Below, one piece after another: positions 32,379 through 41,508 of a DNA stretch of 64,000 nucleotides. Within the stretch, counting starts at the first letter, position 1. Each line of letters begins with the position of its first letter. Source of the stretch: an archaeon (GTDB taxonomy: Archaea > Iainarchaeota > Iainarchaeia > Iainarchaeales > DTGL01); assembly GCA_029258755.1 (NCBI GenBank), contig JAPDKC010000010.1, forward strand, positions 62,001 to 126,000, given 5' to 3'. The notes below the pieces were generated by a model. The model saw only the letters and a list, made by a program, of their open reading frames with translations. It was not told the DNA's origin and searched no databases. The position numbers and the translations under genes were made by a program.

Positions 32379-32972
32379 ATGAGAAGCGTTGAGAAAAAAG
32401 AGCTTATAATAAGCTGGATCACAATAAGCATAGCTTTTGCTTTCTTCTGGTCGGATATCTTGCGCTTAGATGAGTTTGCACGCTTTCTTCCAATAAGCTT
32501 CTTTGCGGTTGGTACTGGCTTTGTATTTCATGAACTGGCGCATAGAACAGTCGCTAGACATTATGGCTGCTTTGCCGAGTATAGAATGTGGAAAGAAGGT
32601 TTGTTGCTAGCACTTATATTGCCTATAATAAGCTTAGGGCACCTATTCTTTGCAGCACCAGGTGCTGTTTACATTTATGGTCCGCATTTGAGAAGGAAAG
32701 AACACGGCATTATCTCGCTTGCTGGGCCATTAACAAACATCATAATCGCTCTGCTTTTTTTATTTGCCGCTGGCTTTATCGAAGCGTCTGGGTTTTTACC
32801 AACACCTTATTTAATAAAACTTCTTCTATCAACAGCTTCCCTAAACCTGTGGTTTGCATTCTTTAACCTTATCCCCCTTCCGCCTCTTGATGGAAGCAAG
32901 GTGTTTATCTGGAACCCTCTTGTATGGGCCGTTCTTTTCTTCCCGCTGCTTGGTCTTTTCTTTTTAATTTAG
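32379..32972 (+). CDS. M50-type intramembrane zinc metalloprotease
   Basis: 197 residues from ATG 32379. The zinc motif HELAHRTVARHYG (HExxH) lies in the second membrane segment, and NLIPLPPLDGSKVF near the C-terminus provides the third ligand (LDG). About six membrane helices and no PDZ or CBS domain give the minimal SREBP/site-2 protease form. It probably cleaves membrane-anchored regulators; the substrate is unknown. A second, CBS-bearing member is at 61.6 kb. Confidence 0.88.
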   Translation: MRSVEKKELIISWITISIAFAFFWSDILRLDEFARFLPISFFAVGTGFVFHELAHRTVARHYGCFAEYRMWKEGLLLALILPIISLGHLFFAAPGAVYIYGPHLRRKEHGIISLAGPLTNIIIALLFLFAAGFIEASGFLPTPYLIKLLLSTASLNLWFAFFNLIPLPPLDGSKVFIWNPLVWAVLFFPLLGLFFLI

Positions 32973-32978
32973 ATTTTT

Positions 32979-35153
32979 TTACCTTACGTAGCTCGGCATA
33001 AATTCAGCATATCTTGTTTTGAATTCCTCATATGCTTTTCTGGTAGCTTCGCTTATAGATGGTTTAATTTTGGCTAATGCTTCATCGAAATGTTTCTGCC
33101 TGACTGTTGTCTTTTTCATGTTATTCTCTTTTATAGCTATAAGCACCGCTTCCCTAACAAGACCTTCTAAATCAGCTCCGCTAAATCCTTCGGTAAGTTC
33201 AGCAAGCTTCTTTAGGTTTACATCCTTTGCGAGCGGAACATTCTTTGTATGTATCTTTAGTATAGATTCTCTCGATTTAAGATCTGGCGCGGGAATCTCT
33301 ATTATTTTGTCTATTCTTCCTGGTCTAAGTAAAGCTTTGTCTATAAGATCCGGCCTATTAGTTGCTCCCATAAAGACAACATTCTCAAGCGTTTCCAAGC
33401 CGTCAAGCTCTGTTAACAACTGATTTAAAACCCTGTTGCCAACACCTGAATCAAAGCTTATGCTGCGTTCAGATGCTATAGCATCTATTTCATCGAAGAA
33501 AACTATGCAAGGAGCTACCTGCCTAGCACGCCTGAATATTTTCCTTATTGCCTTTTCGCTCTCTCCAACAAACATTGAAAGGAGCTCTGGACCTTTTATG
33601 CTTATAAAGTTAGCTTCGCTTTCGTTAGCAACTGCTTTCGCTAGCAATGTCTTTCCGCAGCCGGGAGGACCGTAAAGCAATATTCCTTTTGGCGGCTTTA
33701 TCCCCATCTCGGTGAATAATTCAGGATACTTTAGTGGCCATTCTACGGCTTGCTTTAATTCTTCTTTAACCTCTTCTAAGCCACCTATGTCACGCCAAGA
33801 AACCTTAGGAATCTGCACAGCTACTTCACGCAAAGCGCTCGGCTGAACATCTTTAAGAGCTGCTAAAAAGTCCTGCTTTTTCACCTCGAGCTTTTCCAGT
33901 ACCTCCGCAGGTATCTCATCCTGCTCTAGGTCAATCTCTGGTAAATAGCGCCTTAGCGCTTTCATAGCGGCTTCTTTTGCAAGTGCCTCTAAATCAGCGC
34001 CAACAAAGCCATGAGTAATTGAAGCTAAATAATCTAAATCAACGTCCTTAGCGAGAGGCATACCTCTTGTATGAATCTGCAGTATTTCTTTGCGCTCATT
34101 TCTATCTGGTATGCCAAACTCTATCTCACGATCAAAGCGCCCAGGTCTGCGCAAAGCTTCATCTAAAGAATTAACACGGTTGGTGGCGGCCATTACAATT
34201 ACGTTTCCTCTTGCTTCAAGACCATCCATTAAAGCTAGAAGTTGTGCTACAACTCTACGCTCTACCTCACCAACCACTTCATCTCTTTTTGGAGCGATAG
34301 CATCTATTTCATCTATAAAAATAATACTTGGTGCATTTTCTTCTGCTTCCTTAAACACCTGCCTCAAGCGTTCTTCAGCTTCACCAACAAATTTGCTCAT
34401 TATCTCAGGAGCATTTACACTTATAAACGTTGCATTTGTTTCATTGGCAACTGCTTTAGCCATTAGGGTCTTTCCCGTACCAGGAGGGCCATAAAGCAGT
34501 ATTCCTTTTGGCGGAACAATGCCTAAGCGCCTGAACAATTCTGGATGCCTCAAAGGCAGTTCTACCATTTCCCTTACTTTTTGTATCTGCTCCTTCAAGC
34601 CGCCTATATCTTCATATGCTACTGTCGGTATGCCTTCTGGCACTTCTTTTACTGGCTTTTCCTTAAGTATGAACTCAGTAAGCTCTGTTACTTTTACTAT
34701 ACCTCTCGGCTTAGTGCTAACCACTCTGTAAACAAACCCGGAACCAAAAACACTTATCCAAACGCTGTCCCCTTGGCAGAGAGGCCTGCCTAAGAATGTT
34801 CTTTTCAGTATTTTATTGTAGCCAGAGGCAATTATTCTAACACGCTGCGTTGGTGCTAAAACAACCTCGCGAGCTTCCTTATAGTTTGCCTTTCTAACAA
34901 GGACAGAATCGCCCAAGCCAATGCCAGCATTATGTCTTATGAAGCTATCCATTCTTATGATGCCTTTGCCTTCATCTTCTGGTCTAGCAGGCCAAACTAT
35001 TGCTGCAGTCGTTCTAGTGCCAATAATTTCAACTATATCGCCGCTCGTTAAGCCGAGCTTTTCTTTTGTTTCTCTATCAAGCGTTATTATGTTTCTACCT
35101 ACATGTGCAGGATCTGCATCTTGCACTTTAAGCCTTACCTCAGCACGTTCCAT
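32979..35153 (-). CDS. Cdc48/VAT AAA+ ATPase
   Basis: 724 residues. The N-domain (about 1-180, [20 protein letters not shown]) is followed by two AAA+ rings. D1 has [18 protein letters not shown] and [15 protein letters not shown]2 has [18 protein letters not shown] and [14 protein letters not shown], with arginine fingers in RRPGRFDR and LRPGRIDK. It unfolds proteins and can feed the archaeal proteasome. The C-terminus ends in PSYVR and lacks the hydrophobic-Tyr-X proteasome-docking tail, so direct docking is doubtful. Confidence 0.96.
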   Translation of the reverse strand: MERAEVRLKVQDADPAHVGRNIITLDRETKEKLGLTSGDIVEIIGTRTTAAIVWPARPEDEGKGIIRMDSFIRHNAGIGLGDSVLVRKANYKEAREVVLAPTQRVRIIASGYNKILKRTFLGRPLCQGDSVWISVFGSGFVYRVVSTKPRGIVKVTELTEFILKEKPVKEVPEGIPTVAYEDIGGLKEQIQKVREMVELPLRHPELFRRLGIVPPKGILLYGPPGTGKTLMAKAVANETNATFISVNAPEIMSKFVGEAEERLRQVFKEAEENAPSIIFIDEIDAIAPKRDEVVGEVERRVVAQLLALMDGLEARGNVIVMAATNRVNSLDEALRRPGRFDREIEFGIPDRNERKEILQIHTRGMPLAKDVDLDYLASITHGFVGADLEALAKEAAMKALRRYLPEIDLEQDEIPAEVLEKLEVKKQDFLAALKDVQPSALREVAVQIPKVSWRDIGGLEEVKEELKQAVEWPLKYPELFTEMGIKPPKGILLYGPPGCGKTLLAKAVANESEANFISIKGPELLSMFVGESEKAIRKIFRRARQVAPCIVFFDEIDAIASERSISFDSGVGNRVLNQLLTELDGLETLENVVFMGATNRPDLIDKALLRPGRIDKIIEIPAPDLKSRESILKIHTKNVPLAKDVNLKKLAELTEGFSGADLEGLVREAVLIAIKENNMKKTTVRQKHFDEALAKIKPSISEATRKAYEEFKTRYAEFMPSYVR

Positions 35154-35238
35154 AAAACACCCCTAAGCTTGTTTAATGCTTTTATCTCTATAATAGTAGA
35201 AAACGCTCAAAGTATTAAAAAACAATAGCAATGCTTTT

Positions 35239-36045
35239 TTACTGTAAAGCTTCTATCTCAAGATTTTCGCTAGGAAGCATGCTTATTATCTCATCTAGGC
35301 TAAGCGTTGTGTTGAGCTTTTTCTCTGCTATGCTCTTTATTTGCTTAGCGATGTCGCTTTTTTTCCTTGACCCTGGAATTATCTTGAAGCATATTAAAGC
35401 ATGCTTTTTTATCGCACTGCTCGGCCCAGAGATTATGCGATAATGTTCATTAAGCTTTTCAACACCTATTGCAAAATCCAATTGCACGTTCTTAAACCAT
35501 TCTCGCTTGCCGTAAATCATAAATGCACCTTTTGCAAGGGCTTCGCCAGTAGGCGCTTTCTTTGACACCTGCTCAGGCTTTACTGAATAAACATCTACAG
35601 CCGCTAAACCCTGCTTCCAGGCCTTGCTATAAGCAGCGGCAAAGATTGCTGCTTCTCTTTTTGTTTGTTCCGGAACCTCTTTACCAGAGGTTTTTACTAT
35701 GCAATGCGCGGCACCCTGAATATCTGCATGAAAGTAAAGATCTTCTGGTTCCATATAGCGCTTTATTAGAAGCTCGTTTGTCTTTGCATCTTTGCCAGCC
35801 AATACAAGGAAGCCGTCGCTTGAAAAAAACCAATGGAACTTTTCATACCATGCACGTGGTCTCTTTTTTAAGGGCTTCTTGGCTTGCTCTTCTTCTTTTT
35901 TCTTTTTAAGCTCTGCAATCTTTGCTTCAACCTCTTTTATTGCCTGCTCTATACGCTCTGCCTTCTTACTGGCTTTCTTGCTTTTTTCAAAATAAAGGCT
36001 TGCATTTCTATGCAAGCTTTGTGTCAGATCAAGCTCTATCTCCAT
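35239..36045 (-). CDS. NFACT-R domain protein (C-terminal half of RqcH/Rqc2-like)
   Basis: 268 residues. A coiled coil (about 20-60, KASKKAERIEQAIKEVEAKI) is followed by the NFACT-R/DUF814 domain: WYEKFHWFFSSDGFLVLAGK, YFHADIQGAAHCIVKTSG and AYSKAWKQGLAAVDVYSV. Full archaeal Rqc2/RqcH homologues of about 600-700 residues begin with NFACT-N and a helix-hairpin-helix domain, both absent here. The ATG follows the Lrp-type gene by one base. It may bind stalled 50S-tRNA complexes, or the N-half is encoded elsewhere. Not an obvious pseudogene since the frame is intact. Confidence 0.85.
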   Translation of the reverse strand: MEIELDLTQSLHRNASLYFEKSKKASKKAERIEQAIKEVEAKIAELKKKKEEEQAKKPLKKRPRAWYEKFHWFFSSDGFLVLAGKDAKTNELLIKRYMEPEDLYFHADIQGAAHCIVKTSGKEVPEQTKREAAIFAAAYSKAWKQGLAAVDVYSVKPEQVSKKAPTGEALAKGAFMIYGKREWFKNVQLDFAIGVEKLNEHYRIISGPSSAIKKHALICFKIIPGSRKKSDIAKQIKSIAEKKLNTTLSLDEIISMLPSENLEIEALQ

Positions 36046-36046
36046 T

Positions 36047-36583
36047 TCAAAGCCTCTTCGAGCGTTTTATTATTTCTATTATTGATTTTGTTCTAGAAGC
36101 GCTTTTATAAACAGGTTCTGTGGTGAAAAAGATCTGCCTATCTCTTATGAAATCGTATATGCCCGGAACCTTTTCAAAGTAATGTTCTGCCATATGCTTT
36201 CTGTAGGATTCTACGTCCTTGTAAATATGCCTTGCGATCAAATTCCAGTTTCCTGAACCAAGCATACCAGAAAACCAGTACATATGCGGGTCCTTTGCGG
36301 CTTGCTCAAGAAATGCTTCCATAGCGCTTTTCCTTGAAAGGTCTGCCTGAAATAGTGTTGTTACCTCTAAGTTGTAGCCGAGAACCCTAAAGTTTATCTT
36401 CGGCCCATAGCCCTGAATAAGGCCTGCTTTTTCAAGGAAATCTAAGGAACTTATTATAGTGGCTTTATGGAAGCCAGTATATTGCTTTATCTGCCTTATA
36501 TTTGGCCTAACAGAGCTCTTTTTGAGCAATGCTTCTAAAACAGCAATTCTTATAGGATCTGTTATAGACATCTTACTTGGCAA
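36047..36583 (-). CDS. winged-helix transcription regulator, Lrp/TrmB-like
   Basis: About 178 residues from TTG 36583; ATG 36571 and GTG 36592 are alternatives. The N-terminal helix-turn-helix (RPNIRQIKQYTGFHKATIIS with SLDFLEKAGLIQGYG) is followed by a RAM-like alpha/beta region (VTTLFQADLSRKSAMEAFLE, YWFSGMLGSGNWNLIARHIY). This resembles AsnC/Lrp regulators, though diverged. A minute frame, ATG CTT GCC AAG TAA, lies in the leader directly before ATG 36571. It is divergent from the candidate RNA gene at 36.7 kb and may regulate it (inference). Confidence 0.7.
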   Translation of the reverse strand: MPSKMSITDPIRIAVLEALLKKSSVRPNIRQIKQYTGFHKATIISSLDFLEKAGLIQGYGPKINFRVLGYNLEVTTLFQADLSRKSAMEAFLEQAAKDPHMYWFSGMLGSGNWNLIARHIYKDVESYRKHMAEHYFEKVPGIYDFIRDRQIFFTTEPVYKSASRTKSIIEIIKRSKRL

Positions 36584-36592
36584 GCATATCAC

Positions 36593-36695
36593 CTTTTAGA
36601 TGTACAAAAAGTTGTTTAAAAATTTATTTAAATATACCTTTTGGTCGCTAAAAGAGCAACAATTTCTTTATATAAGTTAGGAGAACAACATATAT
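36593..36695. promoter_or_regulatory. divergent promoter region
   Basis: Between the Lrp-type gene and the hairpin RNA candidate. On the minus strand GGTATATTTAAATAAATT (about 36622-36640) is a TATA-rich element for the regulator. On the plus strand TTTCTTTATATAAGTT (36663-36678) is a good TATA box, with a predicted transcript start near 36695-36702. No reading frame of useful length exists here. Confidence 0.5.
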
Positions 36696-36834
36696 GTAAA
36701 AACTTGAAAGGAGGGTTGTAAAAAGGCGCGAACAGCTGAGGGGGCGAGGGGCGGCTCACCAAGCTGAAACTGGTTTCATTTGAGGCCCCTCAGGCCCCTT
36801 TAAAATGTTGCTTCCCCTTCCTTCTTATTTTTCT
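36696..36834 (+). ncRNA. candidate structured non-coding RNA (GC-rich hairpin)
   Basis: A sharply GC-rich island in an AT-rich genome, with no open reading frame. A long hairpin spans 36738-36799. The outer stem is AGGGG (36739-36743) with CCCCT (36795-36799). A middle stem GAGGGGC (36746-36752) pairs with GCCCCTC (36785-36791). CTCA (36755-36758) pairs with TGAG (36781-36784), and a top stem TGAAA/TTTCA (36765-36769/36774-36778) closes on a CTGG tetraloop. An asymmetric internal loop lies below the top stem. A TATA box stands upstream and a pyrimidine/T-rich tract (36811-36833) downstream. The family is not recognised. It is too short for SRP or RNase P RNA. It could be a guide RNA, or, read on the minus strand, a terminator ending in CTTTTT. 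Confidence 0.55.
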
Positions 36835-37643
36835 TCTGCTTGATTGCATGCAGAATTCAAATCTCTATAAAACCTTTCGAGTTCATTGAATGCTGTTCGA
36901 ATATTTCCATAACTTTCAGAGATTTCTTTTGTAGCAATATCCAAAGCAGCTGCTTCTTCTAGAATCTCTTTAGCGCTTCTTACAAGCTTGTTAGCGTCGC
37001 TTATTTTATCTTGTAGCATATCTAAGCTTTCACAAGCATTTTCTATTGAGATGCTACTTAAAAGTTCTCTAACTGCGGCATTAAAGGAACAGAGCTTGCC
37101 GAAAAGCAAAGCAGCTTGAGCTTTCTTCTTCGCTAGAGCTAAACCTTGTTCATCCAATTCAAACCGCGTTTGCTCAGCTGAAAACTTTTCGCTTGATTTA
37201 AGCATGAGGTTTATTTTCTTTGCTTGGTCTAAAAGTTCCTCAAGCTCTAAGGCAAGATGCTTTAATCTAAGTAATTTATTGCAATCGCTAGCCAAAAGCT
37301 TGTTGAAATCTTGCTCCGGCAATGTTTTGAAAAGGAAGTAAGCGTCCTTTGATTCGAACACTTCTATTTTTTTCTCTAAAAAATCTGCAAAAGCGGCATT
37401 AAGTTTGCGAAACTCTGTGTTTTCAATACCTTTTAGCTCTTCTTTTATAGAGGATAGTTTAGCTAATACCTCTTTTTTCTCTTTAATTGTAAGCTCCAGC
37501 GTCTTTGGTTCTTTGAGAAATTCTATATTGAGATCCTGCCAAAGGTCACGCTTTTGTTCCTCTTGCTTCGGTTGAATACATGCGGGAATAAACAAAAGGA
37601 GGAAAAGCATTGCTATAACTAAGCTATTCCTGTTGTTTAGCAT
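36825..37643 (-). CDS. putative lipoprotein with coiled-coil structure
   Basis: 272 residues. A signal segment (NRNSLVIAMLFLLLFIPACI) ends in a lipobox-like IPAC with the cysteine at about residue 22. The rest is long amphipathic helices (KEKKEVLAKLSSIKEELKGI, LKHLALELEELLDQAKKINL) with scattered cysteines. The protein would be anchored outside the membrane by lipid. No family is recognised. Its start overlaps the topoisomerase stop by 20 bases, so it is read from the same mRNA although the roles appear unrelated. Confidence 0.65.
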   Translation of the reverse strand: MLNNRNSLVIAMLFLLLFIPACIQPKQEEQKRDLWQDLNIEFLKEPKTLELTIKEKKEVLAKLSSIKEELKGIENTEFRKLNAAFADFLEKKIEVFESKDAYFLFKTLPEQDFNKLLASDCNKLLRLKHLALELEELLDQAKKINLMLKSSEKFSAEQTRFELDEQGLALAKKKAQAALLFGKLCSFNAAVRELLSSISIENACESLDMLQDKISDANKLVRSAKEILEEAAALDIATKEISESYGNIRTAFNELERFYRDLNSACNQAEEK

Positions 37644-39681
37644 TGTTCCTCTCCTTAATCCTATTATTCCATTCTTCCTTCGTTTTGCAGTTTGGATTTA
37701 TACACATTTTAAACGAATATCGCTTGCCTTTTACTCTTATCATGGGCATACCACAATATTCACACTTTTCTTCAAGTGGCTCTATGGTTCCTTTCTGCGG
37801 AAGTGGATAAGTAACCTTGCACTTAGGATAATTTGTACAGCCCAAAAAACGTTTGCCTGCTTTGCTTTTACGTAAAACTAATGAACCATCGCAATTAGGA
37901 TCTGTGCAAGGGAACTGCTTCTTGTCTTCGAAAAGTGCCTTTCTTAGCTCTTGACCTATTGTTGCTCTATTTTTCAGTAAATCCTCCATAACCTCGCTGA
38001 GCATTCGCCTTGAATCATCAACAACGCTATCCTTTGTGCGCTTCCCTAATGCAATTTCATCCATTTCCTTTTCAAGGTTCGCTGTCATCTCTGGTTTAAG
38101 TATTATGCACTGGTGCTTTTCAAGAGAATCTATAACAGCAAAAGCAATTCTATTAGGAACTATGGATTTGTTTCCTTTTATATACCCCCTTGCATAAAGC
38201 TTCTGGATTATCTCATGCCTTGTTGACTTTGTCCCTAGGCCTAAATCTGCCATAGTTTTTATAAGAGAGCTCTGTGAATACCTTGCCGGTGGCTTCGTTT
38301 CTTTTTCGTGTATCTTCATATCCAAAAGCTTTATTGTTTCGCCTTCTTTTAGCTCAGGCAATATTATTTCTGATGCTTGACTATAAGGATAAACCTTCTT
38401 CCATCCAAGATTTAGGTAATGCTGGCCTCTTGCAATGAACGGCTCTTTGCCAACAAGAATCTCCGCTGACATTGTCTCAACTACAGCATCGCTGCTTAGC
38501 GTTGCTAAAAACCTCCTGCATATAAGCTCATAGATTTTTTCATGATTCTTGCTTAATTTTTCTTTCGGCACTGCAACAGGATGTATCGGCGGATGATCCT
38601 TAGTAGCTTTTCCTTTAGAAGGGATTAATTTTTCCTTTGCAAGAATTTCGGAAGCATCGCTAGCCAAAGGCCCATACTTAGTAAGCTTTTCCACTATCGC
38701 GCGCAAATTAATGGTTGCTGGATAGGCAGCATTATCTGTTCTAGGGTAGCTTATATAACCTAGATTGTAGAGCTCCTCAGCTATGCTCATTGCTCTCGCG
38801 GCTGAAAAGCCCAAAGAGGTGGCAGCCCTCAAAAAACTTGTTGTATTAAATGGTTCCGGCCTTTTTAATGTCTTTTTCTTTACTGTTATCTTTGCAACCT
38901 TGCCAAACGGTTGCCTGCTCTCAAGCACTGCTAAAGCTTTTTCTTTTTCCCAGAAGCGCCCTTGCTTATGTAAAGCCGAAAACTTTTGACCATTTTTTTC
39001 GAATATTGCTTCTACCTCCCAATATGGTTTTGGCTTGAATGCAAGTATTTCCTTTTCGCGATCCACAATTAAAGCAAGCGTTGGACTCTGCACACGGCCA
39101 GCGGACAAAAACTCCCTGCCAAGTTTTCTAGTAATTATAGAAAGGTACCTTGTAAGCACCGCGCCCCAAATAAGATCTATTTCCCTTCTAGCGTTTGCGG
39201 AATTAGCTAGATTGAAATCAAGCTCTGTGAGCGAACTAAATGCTTTCTCTATATCTTGCTTTGTTATTGCAGAAAAAACAGCCCTCTTTGCCTCTATTTT
39301 AGGATTTGCTTCCTGCAAGCATTCAAGCGCTTCTAAAGCAATGCTTTCACCTTCGCGATCGTAATCGGTTGCAAATATTGCAACATTGAATTTTTTTGCA
39401 TACTCCTTTAGAACAGCAATTATTCCCTTTTCCTTTTCCGCATATTCAACATCGCTATATATGAGCTCCTTTAAATCGGTGCCTATCCATGAAGAAAACC
39501 TTTTTGGAAAATCAACATCCTTTATATGACCCTTCAGAGGTATCACTACGTATTGCTCATTGTTTCTTTCAAAGCGATAGATAGGCACGCTATTTATTCG
39601 CTCTTCAGTAACCTTTCCTTCAGCAAGGAGTTCTGCTATGCGCTTAGCTGCTATGGGCTTTTCTGCAACAATAAGCTTCAT
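37624..39681 (-). CDS. topA: DNA topoisomerase I (type IA)
   Basis: 685 residues. The Toprim domain starts MKLIVAEKPIAAKRIAELLA and includes FATDYDREGESIALEA with metal-binding acids. The active-site tyrosine is Y312 in GYISYPRTDN. The C-terminus has zinc fingers: CTDPNCDGSL with CTNYPKCKVT, and CEYCGMPM with CINPNCKT. It relaxes negative supercoils and could also decatenate, as archaeal Topo I/III. No reverse gyrase helicase domain is fused. Confidence 0.95.
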   Translation of the reverse strand: MKLIVAEKPIAAKRIAELLAEGKVTEERINSVPIYRFERNNEQYVVIPLKGHIKDVDFPKRFSSWIGTDLKELIYSDVEYAEKEKGIIAVLKEYAKKFNVAIFATDYDREGESIALEALECLQEANPKIEAKRAVFSAITKQDIEKAFSSLTELDFNLANSANARREIDLIWGAVLTRYLSIITRKLGREFLSAGRVQSPTLALIVDREKEILAFKPKPYWEVEAIFEKNGQKFSALHKQGRFWEKEKALAVLESRQPFGKVAKITVKKKTLKRPEPFNTTSFLRAATSLGFSAARAMSIAEELYNLGYISYPRTDNAAYPATINLRAIVEKLTKYGPLASDASEILAKEKLIPSKGKATKDHPPIHPVAVPKEKLSKNHEKIYELICRRFLATLSSDAVVETMSAEILVGKEPFIARGQHYLNLGWKKVYPYSQASEIILPELKEGETIKLLDMKIHEKETKPPARYSQSSLIKTMADLGLGTKSTRHEIIQKLYARGYIKGNKSIVPNRIAFAVIDSLEKHQCIILKPEMTANLEKEMDEIALGKRTKDSVVDDSRRMLSEVMEDLLKNRATIGQELRKALFEDKKQFPCTDPNCDGSLVLRKSKAGKRFLGCTNYPKCKVTYPLPQKGTIEPLEEKCEYCGMPMIRVKGKRYSFKMCINPNCKTKEEWNNRIKERNNAKQQE

Positions 39682-39747
39682 AGCAACCCTCTAAAAAACC
39701 TTTTTTGGAAGAAAAAGAATAAAAAGTAGCTTGCATCTTATTAGGAT

Positions 39748-40944
39748 ATGCTTTCTCCGCCTGTAGAGAGTTTCAGCATACTTAGCATTCTGACGCAAAT
39801 AGCAATAATTCTCTTTGTAGGCCTAGCGCTAAAGCTTTTGTGTGATAAAACCGGCTTGCCATTTATTGTTTTGCTTATTTTAAGCGGCACTGCGCTTGCT
39901 AGCATTTCTCTGCTTAAAATCGAATTTTTAGGGATAATTCCAGATACGCTGAGAATGCTAGCGCTAATAATAGTTGTGTTCGCTAACGGATTTTACTTAA
40001 AGGTAGAAACAATCATGAAACAGCGCAGCGTTGTTGTTGCGCTTGCAACATTAGGTGTTTTGCTCACGGCATCTATTGTTGCTTTTATATCGCATGTATT
40101 GCTCGGTTTAGCTATCTTGCCAGCGCTTTTTATGGGAGCAATATTAAGTGGCACGGATCCTGCTGTTGTAGCAAATCTGCTTAAAAAAATGCCACAAAAG
40201 CTGCAAACGATACTGAATGTAGAATCTATAATGAATCAGCCGCTCACAATAATACTTCCTACAATTATTTTTGATTTTGCCGTCGCAAAAGCACCGGAGA
40301 TTTTAGCATTGCCTATTTATCTTGGAAAACTTATAGTGCTTGTTGTTGGTGGCTTTATCGCTGGCCTGCTTGGTTTCTTCGTAGGGCAAAAGATACTTAA
40401 GCTTGCTGGAGCAGAGCTTGAGGAGCTTGCTGGCTTAGCCCTTGCTTTAGGCGTCTTTGTTCTCGCTGAAAATATGGGTGGCTCAGGCATACTGGCTGTT
40501 GGCATAACAAGCATCTTGCTTAATTCATCAAAAACCATAACCAAAGAGACGTTCTCGGAATTCAATAGAGAGCTTGCGTTATTATTTACCATATTTGTTT
40601 TTGTGATGTTTGGAATGCAGTTCCCAATACAATTGCTTAGCATGCTTGAGATAACCAGATTCGATGTTATAGTGGTTATCTTTTCAGTTGTAACGGCCAG
40701 ATTATTTACGGTACTTGTAATAGGATACAAAACAGGTCTTTCTATAAGCGAAAGATTCAAGCTTGGGCTTATAGCGCCAAAAGGAATTGCACCAGCTGCA
40801 TTAGCACCTTTAGCACTAACAATGGCTCATGCATCTGAATTTGTGAGTATGGAAGCTGCATTTATTATAATGAAAATTGTTTACTTAACCATTATAGTTA
40901 GTGCCTTGTTAAGCATTATTGTAGCAAGCGTTAGCAAGGATTAG
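39748..40944 (+). CDS. cation/proton antiporter (CPA family, NhaP-like)
   Basis: 398 residues with about 12 membrane helices. GAILSGTDPAVVANLL (about 131-146) matches the conserved ion-binding TDP motif of CPA1/NhaP antiporters, and LNVESIMNQPLTIILP resembles the following ND/E-rich helix. It would exchange Na+ or K+ for H+ for pH and salt balance. No regulatory cytoplasmic domain is attached. It abuts the convergent Lrp-type gene. Confidence 0.85.
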   Translation: MLSPPVESFSILSILTQIAIILFVGLALKLLCDKTGLPFIVLLILSGTALASISLLKIEFLGIIPDTLRMLALIIVVFANGFYLKVETIMKQRSVVVALATLGVLLTASIVAFISHVLLGLAILPALFMGAILSGTDPAVVANLLKKMPQKLQTILNVESIMNQPLTIILPTIIFDFAVAKAPEILALPIYLGKLIVLVVGGFIAGLLGFFVGQKILKLAGAELEELAGLALALGVFVLAENMGGSGILAVGITSILLNSSKTITKETFSEFNRELALLFTIFVFVMFGMQFPIQLLSMLEITRFDVIVVIFSVVTARLFTVLVIGYKTGLSISERFKLGLIAPKGIAPAALAPLALTMAHASEFVSMEAAFIIMKIVYLTIIVSALLSIIVASVSKD

Positions 40945-41414
40945 AATCTCTTCTGTAGCACGCTTGCTGGCAGGGTATCTCTTTTCTGAATCTTTTCAAG
41001 TACCATTAGCGTCTTTATGTCAAGAATACCGTCTAAGGATCCTAAGCGGGTAATAAATTCCTTTATGGCCTTCATATCTGGGAGGACTGCTTTAACAAGG
41101 AGATTGTATTCGCCAAGCACTTGATACACTTCCATTACGTGTTCAAAGCTTTCTATGCGCTTCAATAGGTCCTTTGTCTTTGAAAGGTCCGACCTTATCT
41201 GAATAAAAATAGGTTTTTCAAAGCCGAGTACATCATAGTTGATCTCTGCCTTTATGCCTGCAAGCACGCCCTTTCTTTTAAGCGATTCTACGCGTTTCTT
41301 TATGGCAACATCCGTTAGCTGGGTTTCTTCGGCAATTGCTCTGTAACTTATTCTGCCATCCTCCATAAGCTTTTTTAGAATATGAAAATCTATCCTGTCA
41401 AGTACAGCAAACAT
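40941..41414 (-). CDS. Lrp/AsnC family transcription regulator
   Basis: 157 residues, the standard size. The winged helix (LDRIDFHILKKLMEDGRISY with RAIAEETQLTDVAIKKRVES) and a RAM ligand domain (FEHVMEVYQVLGEYNLLVKA) are clear. It senses small molecules, typically amino acids, and controls transcription. The target is unknown, possibly the adjacent antiporter or membrane protein. An AT-rich leader lies upstream. Confidence 0.9.
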   Translation of the reverse strand: MFAVLDRIDFHILKKLMEDGRISYRAIAEETQLTDVAIKKRVESLKRKGVLAGIKAEINYDVLGFEKPIFIQIRSDLSKTKDLLKRIESFEHVMEVYQVLGEYNLLVKAVLPDMKAIKEFITRLGSLDGILDIKTLMVLEKIQKRDTLPASVLQKRF

Positions 41415-41508
41415 TCCAAAGCCCCCGACTTTATAAATTAGAACTAAAAATTAATAAAAAGTTTGCTTTCTTAAAAGCATATTCTAAATAGGTTTTGTTC
41501 CGCAACGT

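Noticed and set aside
36696-36834. Assigning the hairpin RNA to SRP RNA or RNase P RNA
   Set aside because: It is far too short and lacks the conserved loops of either.
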